Positions 62,341 through 64,000 of a stretch of 64,000 nucleotides of DNA are shown one piece after another. The stretch comes from Chionoecetes opilio. Its lineage: Eukaryota > Arthropoda > Malacostraca > Decapoda > Majidae. The stretch is from positions 42,501 to 106,500 of the forward strand of contig JACEEZ010021684.1 of the NCBI GenBank assembly GCA_016584305.1. Reading direction: 5' to 3'. Below the pieces are notes generated by a model, which ran no database searches, was not told where the DNA came from, and saw nothing but the letters and a program-made list of their open reading frames with translations. Both the position numbers and the translations under genes were made by a program. Position 1 is the stretch's first letter. Every line of letters begins with the position of its first letter.

Positions 62341-64000
62341 AAAGAAGAAAGAAAAGACAGACAGACAGACACAGACAGAAAAAGGACACAGACAGACAGA
62401 AAAAGGCAACACAGACGAAGGGACAGACACAGACAGACAGACAGACAGAAAAACAGACCAGAAAGAAGCAGACAGACACAGACGACAAAAACAGACCAGA
62501 CAGAAGACGACACAGACAGACAGACGGGACACAGACACAGACACAGAAGACAGCCCAGACAAGACACAGACAGACAGGACAGACACGGGACAGAAGAAGA
62601 AGAAAAAGACACAGACGGGAAAAAAGACAGACAGACAGAAGACCAGACACAGACACAACAGACAGAAGACGACAGAAAAAAATGACAGACAGACCCCCAG
62701 ACAGACAGACGACACGACAGACAGACACAGACAGACAGAAAACAGACAGACGGACAGACAGACAAGACACAGAACAGACAAAAAGACAGAAAGAAATAGA
62801 AGAAGACAAGCCCAGACAGCAGACACAAAAGGACAGACACCAGACAGACGAAGACAGACACAAGAAGAAGCAACGACAGACAGACAGAACAGACCAACAG
62901 ACAGACAGAAAAAATAGACAGACAGACAGACAGACAGAAGACAGACAGAACACGACAGACAAAAAAGAAGACAGACAGACAAAAAGAATAGACAGACAGA
63001 CACAAAAACGAAAAGACCGACAGACAAGAAGAGACAGACAGACAGAAGAACAAACAGACAGACAGACACAGACAGAAGACACAGACAACGAAGACAAGGA
63101 CGGGGACAGACAAAGAAGCAGACAGACAAAGACAACAGAAAAAGACACAGACAGACAGAAAACAGACAAAGACAGACAGAAAAAGACACAGAAGACAGAC
63201 AGACAGACACAGAACGCCACAGACAGACAGACAGACACAGACAGACAGAACAGACACAAAAGAAGAAGACAGACCGACACAGACACAGACAGACAGACAC
63301 AGACAAAAGAAAGACGACAGACAGAAGACAGACAGACACAGACACAGACAGACACGACACAGCCCAGAAGAAGACAGACACAAACAGACAGACAGACGAC
63401 AGCCCCCACAGACAGAAAAAAAGAAAAAACCAGACAAAAAGACGGGAAAACGACAGAAGACAGACAGACACGGGGACACAAGACAGACAGACGACAGCAA
63501 AAAAAATAGACGACAGACAAAGACAGACAGACGAAAACCACAGACAGACACAGACAGAAGACACAGACAGAAGAAGACAACACAGACACAACACAGAAGA
63601 AGACAGAAAAAAATGACGGGGCCAACAAAAAGACAGACAGACAGACAAACAGAAGAACAAAACAGACAGACAGCGACACAGAGACAGACAGACAGAAAAA
63701 AAGACAGACACACCAGACGACAGACAGAAAGAAAAGACAGACGACGACAGACAGAGTAGAAGCAGACCAGCCCACGACACAGACAACGGGACAGACAGAC
63801 GAAAGAAATAGACGACAGAAAACAGGGACAACAGACAGACAGACAGAAGAAACAGACAGAAGACGACAAGACGACAGAAGAACAGACGACAGACACGGGC
63901 AGACAGACAGACACAGACAGAAGAAAAAGACAGACAAAACAGACAGACACAGAGACAGACGGGACAGAAGAAGACGACAACAGACACAGACAGACAGACA
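62341..64000. repeat. GACA tetranucleotide array running off the window
   Basis: Same motif as 39798-41610 but with more interruptions (ACACAGAC, GACGACAG, AAAAAG). It gives minus-strand frames of more than 550 codons that are not genes. Confidence 0.95.

Noticed and set aside
62007..63987. Minus-strand frames of 571-657 codons at the window end
   Set aside because: Same reason: a second GACA array with GA and A runs. There is no domain and no codon bias.

Overview
The window looks like part of an arthropod genome, most probably a decapod crustacean. Evidence: spliced genes with GT-AG introns, TTAGG-type motif arrays, very dense GA, CA, TA and GACA microsatellites, tRNA-derived SINE material, and many class I and class II transposons. 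I see no ribosomal RNA genes, no canonical single-copy host gene, and nothing prokaryotic. Nearly every coding stretch belongs to a C2H2 zinc-finger repeat unit or to a mobile element. Base quality is uneven. The regions around 21.8-27, 33.5-39 and 53.5-60.5 kb read cleanly. The repeated regions (about 7-21, 46-53 and 61-62 kb) carry inflated homopolymers and missing single bases, so many frameshifts there may be consensus errors.

Layout. A unit of about 7-8 kb carries a C2H2 zinc-finger array, a polyadenylation signal and a long non-coding tail. It occurs in direct orientation as copy A (1160-12890, finger array 3190-6451), copy B (12890-19865), copy C (19865-21555, resuming at 25018-25262 and perhaps again as fragment E at 33490-35265) and copy D (41800-46845, resuming at 52551-53395). 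A, B and C are tandem; D lies apart and shares with A the 5' flank that B and C lack. Copy A is split inside a finger by a Harbinger-like element with 3-bp TAA flanks (4021-6171). Copies C and D are both interrupted at the same point after the finger array by two diverged members of one DNA-transposon family (21556-25017 and 46850-52550). Each of those was hit again: C by a 1.0-kb CR1/Rex1-like retrotransposon inside the transposase exon, D by a 3.3-kb terminal-inverted-repeat element inside the transposase gene.

Between them lie a decayed I-superfamily LINE (27060-32600: ORF1, endonuclease, reverse transcriptase, RNase H), a foldback element built from inverted minisatellites (32755-33093), and a clean 3.6-kb DNA transposon with arms of about 330 bp (35565-39192). 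That transposon codes for an XPG/FEN-1-like (PIN) nuclease and a Cys-rich tail. It is the best candidate for a poorly described system.

The right part holds a spliced, minus-strand THAP/P-element transposase pseudogene (53395-55922) with a SINE and microsatellites in its first intron, a Harbinger-like MITE inside a LINE 3' tail, an orphan THAP first exon (57978-58046), an inverted copy of the inner part of the copy-A insertion (58450-59405), and a second long GACA array running off the window end. A foldback repeat family with TTAGG-like cores recurs at least five times.
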